DNA from: Anas platyrhynchos
Taxonomy: Eukaryota > Chordata > Aves > Anseriformes > Anatidae
Reading direction: 5' to 3'
DNA: 64,000 bases
Assembly: GCF_047663525.1 (NCBI RefSeq)
Contig: NC_092594.1
Location: 34,395,001-34,459,000, forward strand
Positions 14,601-26,600 of this stretch are shown here, in pieces. Every line of letters starts with the position of its first letter. The first letter of the stretch is position 1. The position numbers were made by a program, and so were the translations under genes. The notes below the pieces were generated by a model. The model made no database searches, was not told the origin of the DNA, and saw only the letters and a program-made list of their open reading frames with translations.

Positions 14601-17600
14601 TTTTGCAATTGTCCCCCGGGAACGAGGCGACAGATTGAATGGGGCTGACAGTTATTTCCATCCTGACAAACACGGCTCCGACTCGCCGTCTCCTCCCTCG
14701 CCCTCCTCCCCGCGAACTTCCCGGCCCCGCCGCACGCTCCCAGCCCCTTCCCAGCACGCGGGGCCCTGCTCCTGCTCCTGCTTCTCCCAAAACCTCCTCC
14801 GTGTGCTGCTCTCGGTGCCCCTCGGGATGGCCCCAAAAGGGCAGAGCAGACCCAGACCCCGGTGGCTCAGCAAAGCGCACGCAGCCCTTCCCGGGAGGAG
14901 GGAGGGCGCCTGTTTGTTTGAGTATTTCAGGTCGGGCACGAACCCAGCACCTCGTTGTGACGCTGCAATCAGTGCCCGCCAATGGGTTTGTTTTGCAGAG
15001 AAGGGAATAAATAATGGATGGGGAAGGAAAGCTGCCACGGAGAGGCTGCTGGGGCACCGGGCGGCCTTCCCCATGTGTCTGCTTTGCGGCCCCTGGAGCA
15101 GGTACCCGAGGACCCTGCTCAATGCCGAGCTGCACGAGGCCACGAGAGCATCCTGTGAGCTACAGGAGTGCCCTCTACCAGGAGCTGTGCCGGGTATCCC
15201 AAATTAATCCAACAGAAAGGGAAGTTCTCCCTGGTTAGGCACTGTTTGAGACCCACGTGGTGCTGCCCATCTTCGTCCCCACGCAGGTCGGGGGCTGAGG
15301 GGCTGGCACCGAGTCTCCCCGACACCTTAAAATAAAAATAGGGAAGGCAAAGTTTCTGCTCAGACCCACGGCACCGTCAGCCCCTGCTCCGAAGGGACCC
15401 GGGCTCACCTCGCCGGGAAGCTGGGCCTTTAAGCGCCATACAGGCATTACGAGCAGCCTGTCAATTTAGATGCAAATTTATTTGAGATGCGACAGAGGGC
15501 TTACAAAAGAAGGTGCACTAGATGCTGTTTTCTTCCCCTCGCACCATTGTGAGGTGGCTCCCAAGTGTATTAGAGCGTATTAGGATGGGTGACTGGGTAG
15601 CTGGCGGGATTGGTAATGGGATCCCGAGACTTTCACCTCCAGGTCAGCCTCTGGGGCAAATCCAGCCCGGCTCAGCAGCCCGGGAAGCCCTCACAGCCCC
15701 AAGGCTGCTCAAGTGGGTGCTGTCAGAGCGGGGCAGGTACAGAAGGGTGTCCAGAACCGCCACCACCACCAAATTCTGCTTTTCCTCCGAGCAACCCCGC
15801 GCCCATCTCCCCACCACCTTTTGCCGAGCTCTTCCAGGGCGGTCATGCCCATCTCAGCATCCTTTGTTTGCTGCTTTGCTCCCTGACGATGAGGAGGCAC
15901 CAAGAGGAGCGCAGAAACTGCCTGACAAGAGTTTGCCTCAGATCCTACGAATCTCACCGAAATATTTGGCGTGCTTCTCCGCCTCGGCTGGTTTTCGGGG
16001 GGGGCCTGAGCCACGCGTCCCCGCTCCCGGGGCAGCTTCTGAGAAAACGTAACCGTTTCTGCAGAAAGTTTGGCTCCGGCTGCTTTGGCCAATGGCAGGC
16101 GCTGCTTTAATCAATTCAAATTGCATTTTCTGGAGATAAAGTGTCGCACTCCCGGCTGCCAATAAAAAGCGAGCTGGACGGCAGCAAAAAAAAAAAAAAA
16201 AGAAAAAAAAAAAAGAAAGAAACCAACCCCGTGCACGCTGCAAAGTCACCGTGCGAGCTTGCAGGGTGATTATTTATAGCGTTTCCCTCTGCAAAAGCCA
16301 AAAATAATTGTTCCAGCCCAATTACCGAATTTCTGAGCGCCCCGCTCAGGGGTCGCCGCCGCGCCTCGGGCTGCCCCCCCCCATGGGGGTGGCCCTTTGG
16401 GATGGTGCCCCCCGTTGGGACGGTGCCCAAAGGTGTAGGGCAGGTGCTGAGCCAGCACCAGCACGGGGGTGGGGGCTCAGCGAGGGGGATTTATGGACCT
16501 GGATGGGTCCACGGGGTTGAGCGGGGGCTCGGAGCCTTCTCCAGCCCAGGGCACCACCAAACCCTCTGTCAGAGGCGCCGAGAGCTCGCCCTCGGCTCGC
16601 AGCACGTGTTCCCCGGCGGCTTCAGGCGTCCTCAGGTTTCCCAGCTCTCCTCAAGGGCCCTCTGGTTGTGTTTGGAAGGCGCCTCCTTCTCCCTGCGCTC
16701 AACCCACCCACTCCTCTGCTGCCTTTTATATCGCCGGCGCAGGGAAGTGCCGGGGCTGTGCTGCAGCCAGCTCAGGCAGCCGGCGCAGAGGGGAGGCTGA
16801 AGCACGCCCCGAGCCCCGGGAGAGGCTGCGGGTGCCTGCCCCGAGCACCTTCCCCAGCAGAAAACGAAATAAATTGAGCTTCAGGGCCAGCAGTTTCACG
16901 GGGGAGCCCAGACTCAGGACTGTGCGCTGCAAAACCGTCGTGCACGCAGCCACAAGCGACCTCCCAGCTTCTGGAGCTGGGAGCACACACATTTTGGGGA
17001 TGTTTGCAGCCTTTTTGGCCAAACTGCTGGCAAATCAGCCAGAAGCCAGCCCCAGCCTCCCCAGGAGGCTGCAGCCCCCAAGCAGCCGAATACAATGCCA
17101 GCCCCGCTGTGCCCAGAGGGTGCGGGGGAACCCAGCCACAACCCCAACCACGCTCCTCTTTGGAGACCGCCCCACAACTCCCCTTGCTGGGGAAGGAATT
17201 TCCCCACGGGGAGCGGAGGCTGCAGCCCAAACGGGTGCACCCGAGGGCCGGGGAGCCTCAGGGGCTGCAGGAGCGGGTGCTGGGGGCAGCGCTGAGCCCC
17301 CCGGCGAGGCGGCTGCCGGCTCCCAGCGCAGCAGATGGCACGCACAGCACTCGCCGCTTCGCTTCCCAGCCGCCATCACGGAGCCGCTCCTCGCAAGGGC
17401 GGAGGCGGGGGGGAGACGGCGGGGTGGTTTTTTTCCCTTTCCCTGGGAATTTGGAGGTTTTTTCCCTTTCAAACCAGGCGTGAGCCCATGGTTGAGGTGC
17501 TCTCGGCACCCAGGGCGCAGCACTCCGCACGGCCCCTGGTTGCCACCGTGAGCGCCAGGCTGACCACTGGAAACCCCCCCGTCGGGAGGGACAAATCCCA

Positions 17601-20600
17601 GAAAGCCTCAGGAAGCGGGGAGAGAGGAAAAAAAAGGGATGAAGCGATCAAAACGAGGGCTTTCGAGGGATTCTGCTCGCTCGCCTGGATTTTCTCCTGT
17701 TTGATCGCTCATCCCCGGCTCGCCACGGGGCGCCCTCCGCCTCCGCCACCCTCGAAGGAGGGCAGGGGGTTGGGAGAGGCGTGCCCCAAGGGGAAGGGAC
17801 GTGGGGATGAGATGAAAGCAGGGGGTGAAACGGGGACCGGAGCTTTGTGGGTGCTGCTCTGCCTGCTGTGGGGGCCTCGGCACGGCCTCGTCCTGCTGGA
17901 GGCAGCGGGGCCCCGCTGAGCCGCGCGATAGCGCCGGCAGGAAGCGCCTGGCCGGGTCAGCGCCACGAGCTTTTGCTTTCTGCTCTGGAGGTGGAGCCGC
18001 GGGGCCTCTCCGAGCTGGAGGACCTGGGCCTGAGCGTACAGCACCCTGCGGGGGTGCCGCTTCCCGGCATGGTGGCTGCAGCCTGGTTCCTGCCTCCCCG
18101 TGGAAGCCGCCACCCCGAGTCGCGCTGCGAAGCCCTAAATCTGGGCATCGCAGCCTGCTTCCAGCAGAGCTCGGTTGTAAGGGACAAAAAGCCTCGTCTG
18201 GGGGTGAAGCAAAGCCCCGAGCTGATGGATCAGCACCTCCAGCCCAGCCCAGCCTCGTTGTGCTGTGGCTGCAGACACACAAAGGCTGCTCCCCTCCCAC
18301 CCCCCCATGTCCGCACGCAGCTGCCGGGGCACAAAAGGGGTCGGGGGGAGCCAGGCGCCTGCTCCACGCACGGCCAGGAGGAGCTGGCGGGGCTCGCGCT
18401 GCCCTGGGGTGCACGCACACAGCTCCACGTGCCCGGCCTCGAGGGCTTGGCGAGGCCAAAAATCGGTGAGGGAGTTTGCTGGTGTCCCTTCTTCAGCCGC
18501 AGCTCCGCACGGGTGCTCGCGATGGCGAGGGAAACGGCACCGAGAGAAGCCAACTTTGGGGAGGTTTCCATCAGAAATAATCCAGAAGCCTGGAGTGGCC
18601 ATAGAAGCACTGCCCTGCTCTGTGCTGCCCCAAAACCAGCTCTTCTTCCCCAAAATGTTTCCAACTCGCTGCTGGATGGGGACATCTCACTTCATCACTT
18701 CTCCTATCGCCTCCTCCTGCCCCCTCCTTGCGCCCCACTGTGTGTTTTTTGCTCCAGTCCCAGCTCCGGGTGGATAAGGAGGGATGGATTAGGGCAGGAC
18801 GAGGGAATTGGGGTTCCTGGGGTTTCAGCGGGGGCTGTGGGCACATTTACAGCTGCAGACAGGGGGCTGCGAGGGGGCCACACATCACACACCCCGCTGA
18901 GCGCAGCAGGAAGCCCGAATCACCACCCCAAAACATCACAGCCACCACCTGGGCTACCGGGCCCCGCTCCAACCCGGCGAAAACCTTCCCCAAAAAACCA
19001 AACCAGAGCCCGAAGAGGAGCACGGGGGCAGCCCGGGCTTGGGGGGGGCCGTGCCGAGGAATGCCCGCGGCGCCGGGCGCCGGGAGCCAAGCAGCTGGAG
19101 AGCCGCAGCCTCATGAAATAATGAAATGCCAAAGCGAGCCCTGCATCTTCCACAGTCTCTCAGGTCACCTACCAGATTAGGAGGCCTGTTGCTAAGGCAA
19201 CCATATCTTGCAAGTGCGAGCTGAACTTCCCCATAATTTTTAACCCTTTCGGGAGCCAAAGGGAAAGGAAAAAAAATAAATAAAAAAGGTGGCGGTGGTG
19301 GGGAGGGGGGGAAACGAAAGGAAAATATAATAGGGTAACGCCGATGGCACGACCCGGTGGGGCCCGAGGGGGGCAGCTGAGGAAAATGAAGTGAAAGGAG
19401 AGGCGGCCGGGAAGGCTCCCCGCTCGCTGCACGCCGCCCTGGCTCCCTTCCAGGCGGCTCAGAAAATTATTCAGCGTATGCACGCGCAGGCGAAACCCGG
19501 CAAACTTTCTATGTGCCTGGCAAGGCAATGCAAAAAAAAAAAAAAAAAGAGAAAAAAAAAAAAGAGAAAAAAAAAAAAAAAGGGTTGCGCATATGAAATG
19601 GGGACAAACAAAGCAAAAAAAAAAAAATAAAAGGGAAAAAATAAAAGAAGTTTTTACTACCCCCGGCGGCCCCGCGGGGACAGATGGCCGGCGCTGCGCC
19701 CCGGCTCCCGGTCCCCTCCCCGGCGAGGTTTGGAGCTCCACGGTGTGGCCCCATAAAAAGCAGCCCCCTCGCTGCCACTGCCCTGAACAAGGGTAAAACC
19801 CGGTGGTTTTGTCATCTATGGGGTTTAGGGGGGTTTGTCATCTGGGGGAGGTTTTCCAGGAATTCATCCTGCTGCGGGGAAAAGCGAGCTGGGGTGCGTG
19901 AGGGGTGCGAGGGGAGGGGAAAGCGATGAGGGGGAAGCGGGGGTTTCTTGCTCGGGGAGAGGAGCAAAGTTGAAGCATCCCAGAGAATTTTGGGGGTTTC
20001 CAGCTTGCCTCCATCCCCGGAGGGAGGATAAAACCCCACGGTGAATGCACAAAAGCAGGGAGCCCCGAACGTCGCACCCATCTGGGAAAACGGGGACTGG
20101 GAACAACGAAAAAAAGGAGCCAGGCAATGGCCAGGCAGCACGAGGAGGGGGGAAACAACACCAGGGAGGGGAGAAAAAGGCATGGAGACAAGGAGAAAAT
20201 GTGGAGCAGCATAAATCAGGAGCGCAGGGGGGGAGAAATGCCTGGAGGAGAGGAGGGAAGCGGGGCCGGGGAGGCAGAGGAGCACGTGCTGCTGGGGGGG
20301 CTCGGGGATAAGGAGGGGAGCGGTGCCGGGGGCTTATCAGCGGGCTGCACGCCCGGCCTGACGTGGAGACTCCCCCAGCATCTGCTCCGTGCCCCCGTTC
20401 CTGCAGCCGGGGTCTCGTTTGGGAAGGCGAAGCCTCCGCTGGCAGCGGGAGCAGGAGATGCTCGAGGGAAGGGATTCGCCGAGGAGCACCGGGAGCTGCC
20501 TGGCTGCTGGCGTCGACGCTCGGACGCTCGGCAGGCTTCGTGCTGAGCGCCGCCGCCACGTGCTGCAGCTGCACAGGGCACTCGTTTCGGCCCTCGTTTC

Positions 20601-23600
20601 CTTGTCCCCCTTCCCAGCCTCGGGGTGGGCACAGCGATCCCCGCAGAACCCCTCAAATCTGCACGGCACGAGGTCGGCGTTGGGAAGCCAGGACCCCGTG
20701 CTCACAGCTCGAGGACAACGCAAACTTCCAGTAAAACAAAATAAAAATAAAATAATAATAATAGGAGCTGCAAGGGGCCATGCAAACCTGCTTGCCTGGT
20801 GGCCAGGCCAGCCTTGCAAAGGGCTCCCACGCACCGGGGGTGCTCTCCTCCTGCCCTGCACCTCGCGGGGGAACTTGATTAGCCCTGCATATCAACGCCA
20901 AACATCTGTAACCGGCCAAATTTACAACCAGAAATAAAGAGGAGTGACCTTCCCCGTGCTGAAAGACATCTAGGTTCTTGTATTACAACGACGGGGACAG
21001 GCAAAATTCATTATCTCTAATAGCTGTCCTTATAACCAGATTAAACACAAAGGCATCAATTTCATATTCCTTGACCCGCCACCGTTCCCACCCGGAGCCG
21101 AGGGGAGCTCCCCTCCGCCGCGGCGGAGCCGGGCGCCGCGCAGACAAAACCCATCAGTGCCAATTAAGTTCCTGGTTGTGCACGCACAGCCCCCGGCCCT
21201 CCTCCCCGCCGGCAGGGAAAACACGGTGACAACGGGGACAGCGAGCTGGTGCCTCGTCCCTCGTGGTCCTTTTTTGGGAAGGAGGCAGCAGCACCAAGGA
21301 ATTGCACCCGAGGTGTCCCCAGCCCTCCTGGTGGCACGAGGCTCTCCCATCAGCTGGGTTGGGGACACCGTGGCACCCAGCTCGGTGTCAGCACGTGGGG
21401 AGCAGAGGTTGGCGCACGGATCCAGGGGAAAACTCCTGATTTCCAGCACACAAACACATCCCAACCCTCCAAAAATAATGGCTAAATCCAACTGCGCCCA
21501 CGTTGCCCGGAGGAGCTCCCTGGTGGGGTGATGCCCCCGGGGTTTTTGTCCCGAGGACGCCCGCGGTGCGCTCACCTCCCTGGGCCCTGGTGCTGCCAGC
21601 CAGCAGGCGGGGAGCAAAACCCCGTAATTTCCATCAGAGGATGCTCTCCGTGGGGACCTCCAGCTGCCAGCCAGGAGAAATAAGCCACCGGAGACAACTT
21701 TCCTGCAGCACGGCCTCCTAATGGCTTTCCTCAGCCCTCCCCACGGCCCCCAGTGGATGCACGCACGAGGGCAGCTCCTGCTGGAGAAGGGCACCATTGG
21801 GGCCGGCCGGCCTCGCTCCTTCCCAGCAACAAGTCCGAGGGGGCTGCAGAACCCCGCACATGGAGGGGAAGCTTCAGATGGAGCGGGCGGGCAGCCTCCC
21901 ATGCTGAAGCACCAGTGAAAGTTAAAATTAATTAGCTGGCGTGATGACAAAGAAGCCATTGTGCGGCACACGGAGGAGCAATCCAAGTACAAAGGCTGCG
22001 TGGAAGTCGCGTTGAAAACTCCTTGATGGCTGCAGGTGAGGACGGACAAGCTGTCAGGACACGCCGTGACACCCAGAAGGGCTCGGGGACGAGCAAGCAA
22101 ATGGGTTTTTAATGAGGCAAAGAGCCCCAGCTCGCACCTCCTCTCCGAGAGGAGAACAGCCAAGGCCTGAAGCACCTGGGCATCGTCAGCACAGGACAAA
22201 ACTGCAATTGTTTTGGTTTTTTAAATGGAGAATTGTCCCCAAGCCTGCTGTGCCCAGAGGTGGAAGAAGTCCCTGCTGCCAGAGCCCTAGGCTGCTCCTT
22301 TGGGAAGGAGCTCACAGCCCCAGAGCTGCCGCTCCGCTCCCCTGGGCACGCAGGAGCTGCTGGCAACACAGGCAAAGCACCAGGGGAGCTACAAAACCAG
22401 AGCAACGCTGGTGCTGAGCAGCCCAGCAGCACCCTGAGGACTCGCCTCTGTCCTCCGGGGCAGGGCTGAGACATCCACAGGCACCGCTGGGCAGAAGGAA
22501 AGCTTGGTGGAGAAGGCTGGGAGCCGTTCACACCCTGCCGGGGAGCCAGGAGCCTACAAGGAAGCGCCCTGCCCCTTCCCCCCTGCACACAGCAGCATTT
22601 TATAGGCTAAAATACACCAAAAAATCACCACCACCACCACCACCAGCAGCCTCCTGATTCTCCCCTAGCTCTTCTGGGGAGCAAACGCCAGCACCGCGCC
22701 GCGGCCGGAGGGCTCGAGGCTCTCCGCGGGGCCGCTCTCCTGCGCCGGGGCTGCCGCAGAGCATCCTTCATCCTTGGCTTTGGAAGCTTTCTCCGAATCC
22801 ACAACAAACAGCAATGAGGTGCGAGCCCAGCCCGGCGAGGTTGGTTGAAAACCGGGGGAGAAACGGACAGGGGGAAAAAAAATAAAAAAAATAAAAATAC
22901 TCCTAATAAACCAAACCACCCAGCAGCTGCGAGAGGCGGCCGGGCCGGGCAGCAAGAGCTCATTTTCACTACAGAAAGCTGCTGCACCCTGGGAGGAGAG
23001 ACGCTCGAGATCAAATGTTTAAGGGTTTATGCAGAAACATTAAAAAAAAAAAAAAATTAGAAAGAAAATGTTAGCTTAAGACACAGCCAGAGGTCTTCCT
23101 TTGGACTTTATCTTGACACCGCAGGCTGCGGCGACAGGGCCTCACGCAGCGCCGGGGGGCTCCGGGAAGCCCCCCAGCCCCAAAAAAAGGGGTGGATGTG
23201 GGGAAAATGTGCGCCCACTGTGCCTGGGGGGCTCCTGCCCCTTCCTCCCCCTGTCCTGGGGAGGCTGTGGGTTGTTCCCACAGCCTGGGGACAGGGACAG
23301 TGCCTGAGCCAGGGTCCCCCAGGGGCCGGGAGCCCACCCTGTGATTTGGAACCCCCCCCCCAAAAAAAAACGCCCATCTGTAAGCTTTTAACTCAGCTCC
23401 TGGCACCAACCCCTTCAGCAAACAGCCCCGGCACCGCCGCTTGCGGCCACGAGCAGGGGTTTCGAAAGGGAAAATAAAAAAGCAAAAAAAAACAACAAAA
23501 AAAAAGCCCCAACCGAGCCGTGGGGAGGTGTTTGTTTACTCGCACAGGAGCCGTTTTCTCTCTCCCCCCAGCAGCCCGGGGCTGCTCTGCAGAGGAAGGA

Positions 23601-26600
23601 GCCGTTTCCTCCTGGCACAGCCCCCCAGCGCCCTTTTGGGCCCCCCCCACACCCCAAATTGGGGCGAGGGAGCTGCCTTTGCCCCCGAGGTGGTGCCCGC
23701 AGCACCCAGCAGCCCCGTCCCACGAGGGGAAGCCGCCAGCACCGCCCCAGGAGATGCTCGGTGTGGCTGTGCCAGCCCTTCCCATGGCCTGGAAACACGA
23801 AACCCAATTAGCACCGTCTCCTCGGGGCGTGCAGGATGGGCTATTTGGGGATATTTTATTTTTTATCCAGCAGCCAGACTCCCCACGGGCACCCCGTCTC
23901 CTGCCGCTGCGCTGCCTCCTCCCCGACAGGGCTGCACCACGTGCACCAAACCAGCCTCGGGCACGGCTTTCGCCATCCTGATGGCACGAGGAGGGCTCAC
24001 GGCGGGGGTGGGCACCCCAAATACACCCCAAAAACACCCCCATCCCAGGGGCTTGGCCCCACGGATGTGCCCACACGATGCTCGGCAGCACCGGAGCAGG
24101 GAGAAGGCTGCGCTGGAGCAGGGTGGGATGTGCTGAGGGTAGCAGCTCCTGCCCCTGCACAAAAAAAAAGGGTTTGTGCAGCCGGTTGCAGTTTAATTCG
24201 TGAGGGCCAGCGGCAGAGCAGGATTGAAGGAGCAGAAAAAGCCCGAGCCCGGGCCCCAGCTCCCAGCAGCTGTTTCCAATAGAGCCAGGGGCTGCTTTAA
24301 AAGAGAAAAAAAAAAAATAAAAAAAAAATATATGGAACAAAAGGTAGGAGAAAATCCAAGTTTCCAAGGTGAGGAAGGAAATGATCAGGGGAACAGGAAA
24401 GCCTCACTCGTACCCAACGCCACCTCCCCGAGGCAGTCCTGGGGGGGCTCGGCCCCCTCCCCAGGCACCACGAGGAGCCCCCGCCGCCTTTGTTCCTGTG
24501 CGAGGACCCCCGGCAGGAAGCCAGGGGCAGGTTTACGAGCCCAGAGCCACAAATCTGCCGGGGGCTGAGCCCCCCCCTGCTGCGGGGAGGGCGGCGAGGA
24601 GCTGGGGGCCGCGGCACGCGGGTCCCCTCGCACGTGGCTGCGGCTGCGGGGCAGACAATGGGAGCGCACGCGGCCTTCCTCCTCCTCCTCCTCCTCACGC
24701 TGGGCTTCGTTTCCAGCAGAGCCGGCCCCTCTCGCGGTGCCGGGTGGGTTGAAAGCAAAACAAAAAGAAAGCAGAGGCACAAAAAGGCTGCGGTGCGTCC
24801 CCTCGCTACCCAGCGGCTTGCTGGAGGCTGGCGCTGGTGGAGACGTGGAGCCAAACCAGCGCCGCTGCCCAGCCCCGGGGGCACCCACGCCCCTGCCACC
24901 CCAGAACGCACCCCGAGCATCTCCAAACCCACACGGTCTCCCCCTTGCCAAGCAGAACCCAAAACCCCGCGCCACCTCGGGCAGCTTCCTCTCTTCCCCA
25001 TCCCGCCCCCACTTTTCGGTGGAAATCCCTGGTGGATTGGAGCCGGAGAAAACTTTGCATCTTCACACCATTTGTTGACACAAAACGCATTCCAGTGCCT
25101 TACTTTTACAGAGGCACTCCGAGTGGAGGGGGGGAAACGTCTGTTTCCATTTGAAACTGTCAAAATTAGCATTCAGTAATTAAAAATCACACCCTTTCTC
25201 TTAATAACCTAACCAGCATGATACAATCAGGTTGTGCCAACTCTTTAATCTAATTGACTAATTACAGATTTTAATTTAGTCAGTTACTGAACAACTGTTG
25301 ACAATTTGTTTTCATTAGGGACAGAACAGGATAAATATTTAGGCTCCCCAGTCAAAGACTAAGACATAAGCTCTCTGCTCTGACCTCAAGTTGAGCACAC
25401 TTGGCTTTTCCAGCGATAGCAGCTCCGGGAAGGCGGCGCTCTGAAACCGCGTGTTCCTGTCGCCCCGTGCCACGGAGAGTGCAAAAAGTGGAGGTTGCCC
25501 CGCACCGACCGCTGAGATGGGTCGAAAAAATGAAAATAAAGAAGAATCCAGCTCTGCGCAGAGCTCCGGGACAGGCAGGGTGGGCAGGGGTGCTCGCACG
25601 CAGCGGGGCAAACCCGTACCTGTCCCTGGAGAAGGAGGGGAGGCTGAACCCAGCCCGCTGCTGGGAGAGGGAATTTCTCTCTTTTTCCCCCCTTTTTTTT
25701 TTTTTTTTCTAAGAAGCGATTTGGAGTTTTGCAGCTGCTCCTGGCAGCCTGCCACTGCGGGAGGAAACTCCTCTCTCCGGTTACCTGTGGGGATCCCTGT
25801 CCCTGCAGAGCGGGGCTGGAGAGGGCCCAGCTGTGCCATGAGGCGCCGGAGCATCGCTGGAGCCCTGCGGGGGCAGGCAGGGCCCCAAAAGAGCCGTGCC
25901 CACCCCACAGCCCTGCACCGCACCAGGTCTGGCCCCAAATACCTTTAAAATCAGCCTCACTGCACTGCTCAAGCACGTAAAAAGCCCCAGGTGCTCGGGG
26001 CACCAGTTTGGTGCTCCTGGAGCAGGCAGACAGCCTGGGCTGGGTTGGTGACCCCACACCAACCCCCCTACCTGTATATAGGGCACAACGTGCTGTGACA
26101 AAAGGAGGAAGCTTCCCCACAGCCTGGGGACAGCGCCAGAGGCAGAGAGGGGCTGGCAAACAGCTCCAACGGGACCAGCCTTTTGTGTGCATCACCTCCC
26201 GAGCGCAGCTGGAAGGCTCCTCCAGCCCCGTGAGGCTGGGTTCGGGGCCCTATCCCCAGAGGACACCCCCAGCAGCATCCTCCCTGGTGGCCATCCCGGC
26301 CCTGGGAGGTTTCCCGACTTGGGAAACCTGCTCGCTGAGATCCGAATCCTACAGGAAAAGTTCCAGATGCTGGGGAAAAAAAAATAAATAATAAAAAAGA
26401 GGAGGAGGAGCCCTGGCTGTTCCCCAGCCAGGCGCTGCCACCGAGCTCCCCATCACTTCGGGGCCTCCTCCCCAGCTGCAGCCACCCCGCTGCTGTGCCA
26501 GAGCATCCCTCCAGACAGGAAAAGTTCTATAGGAAGAGCTGCCTCGGTTTCCTGAGGTTAAAAAATAAAATAAATCAATGCTCTGCTCTAACAAGCACAA

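Noticed and set aside
17847-19121. 424-codon plus-strand open frame in SSBP3 intron 4
   Set aside because: The composition is that of GC-rich intron (Ala, Pro, Gly, Arg), with other frames on both strands open over the same stretch. I see no motif, splice signal or start context that supports it.
11420-19642. Poly(A) and A-rich tracts as possible processed pseudogene tails
   Set aside because: No gene-like body, target-site duplication or SINE structure was seen next to them.
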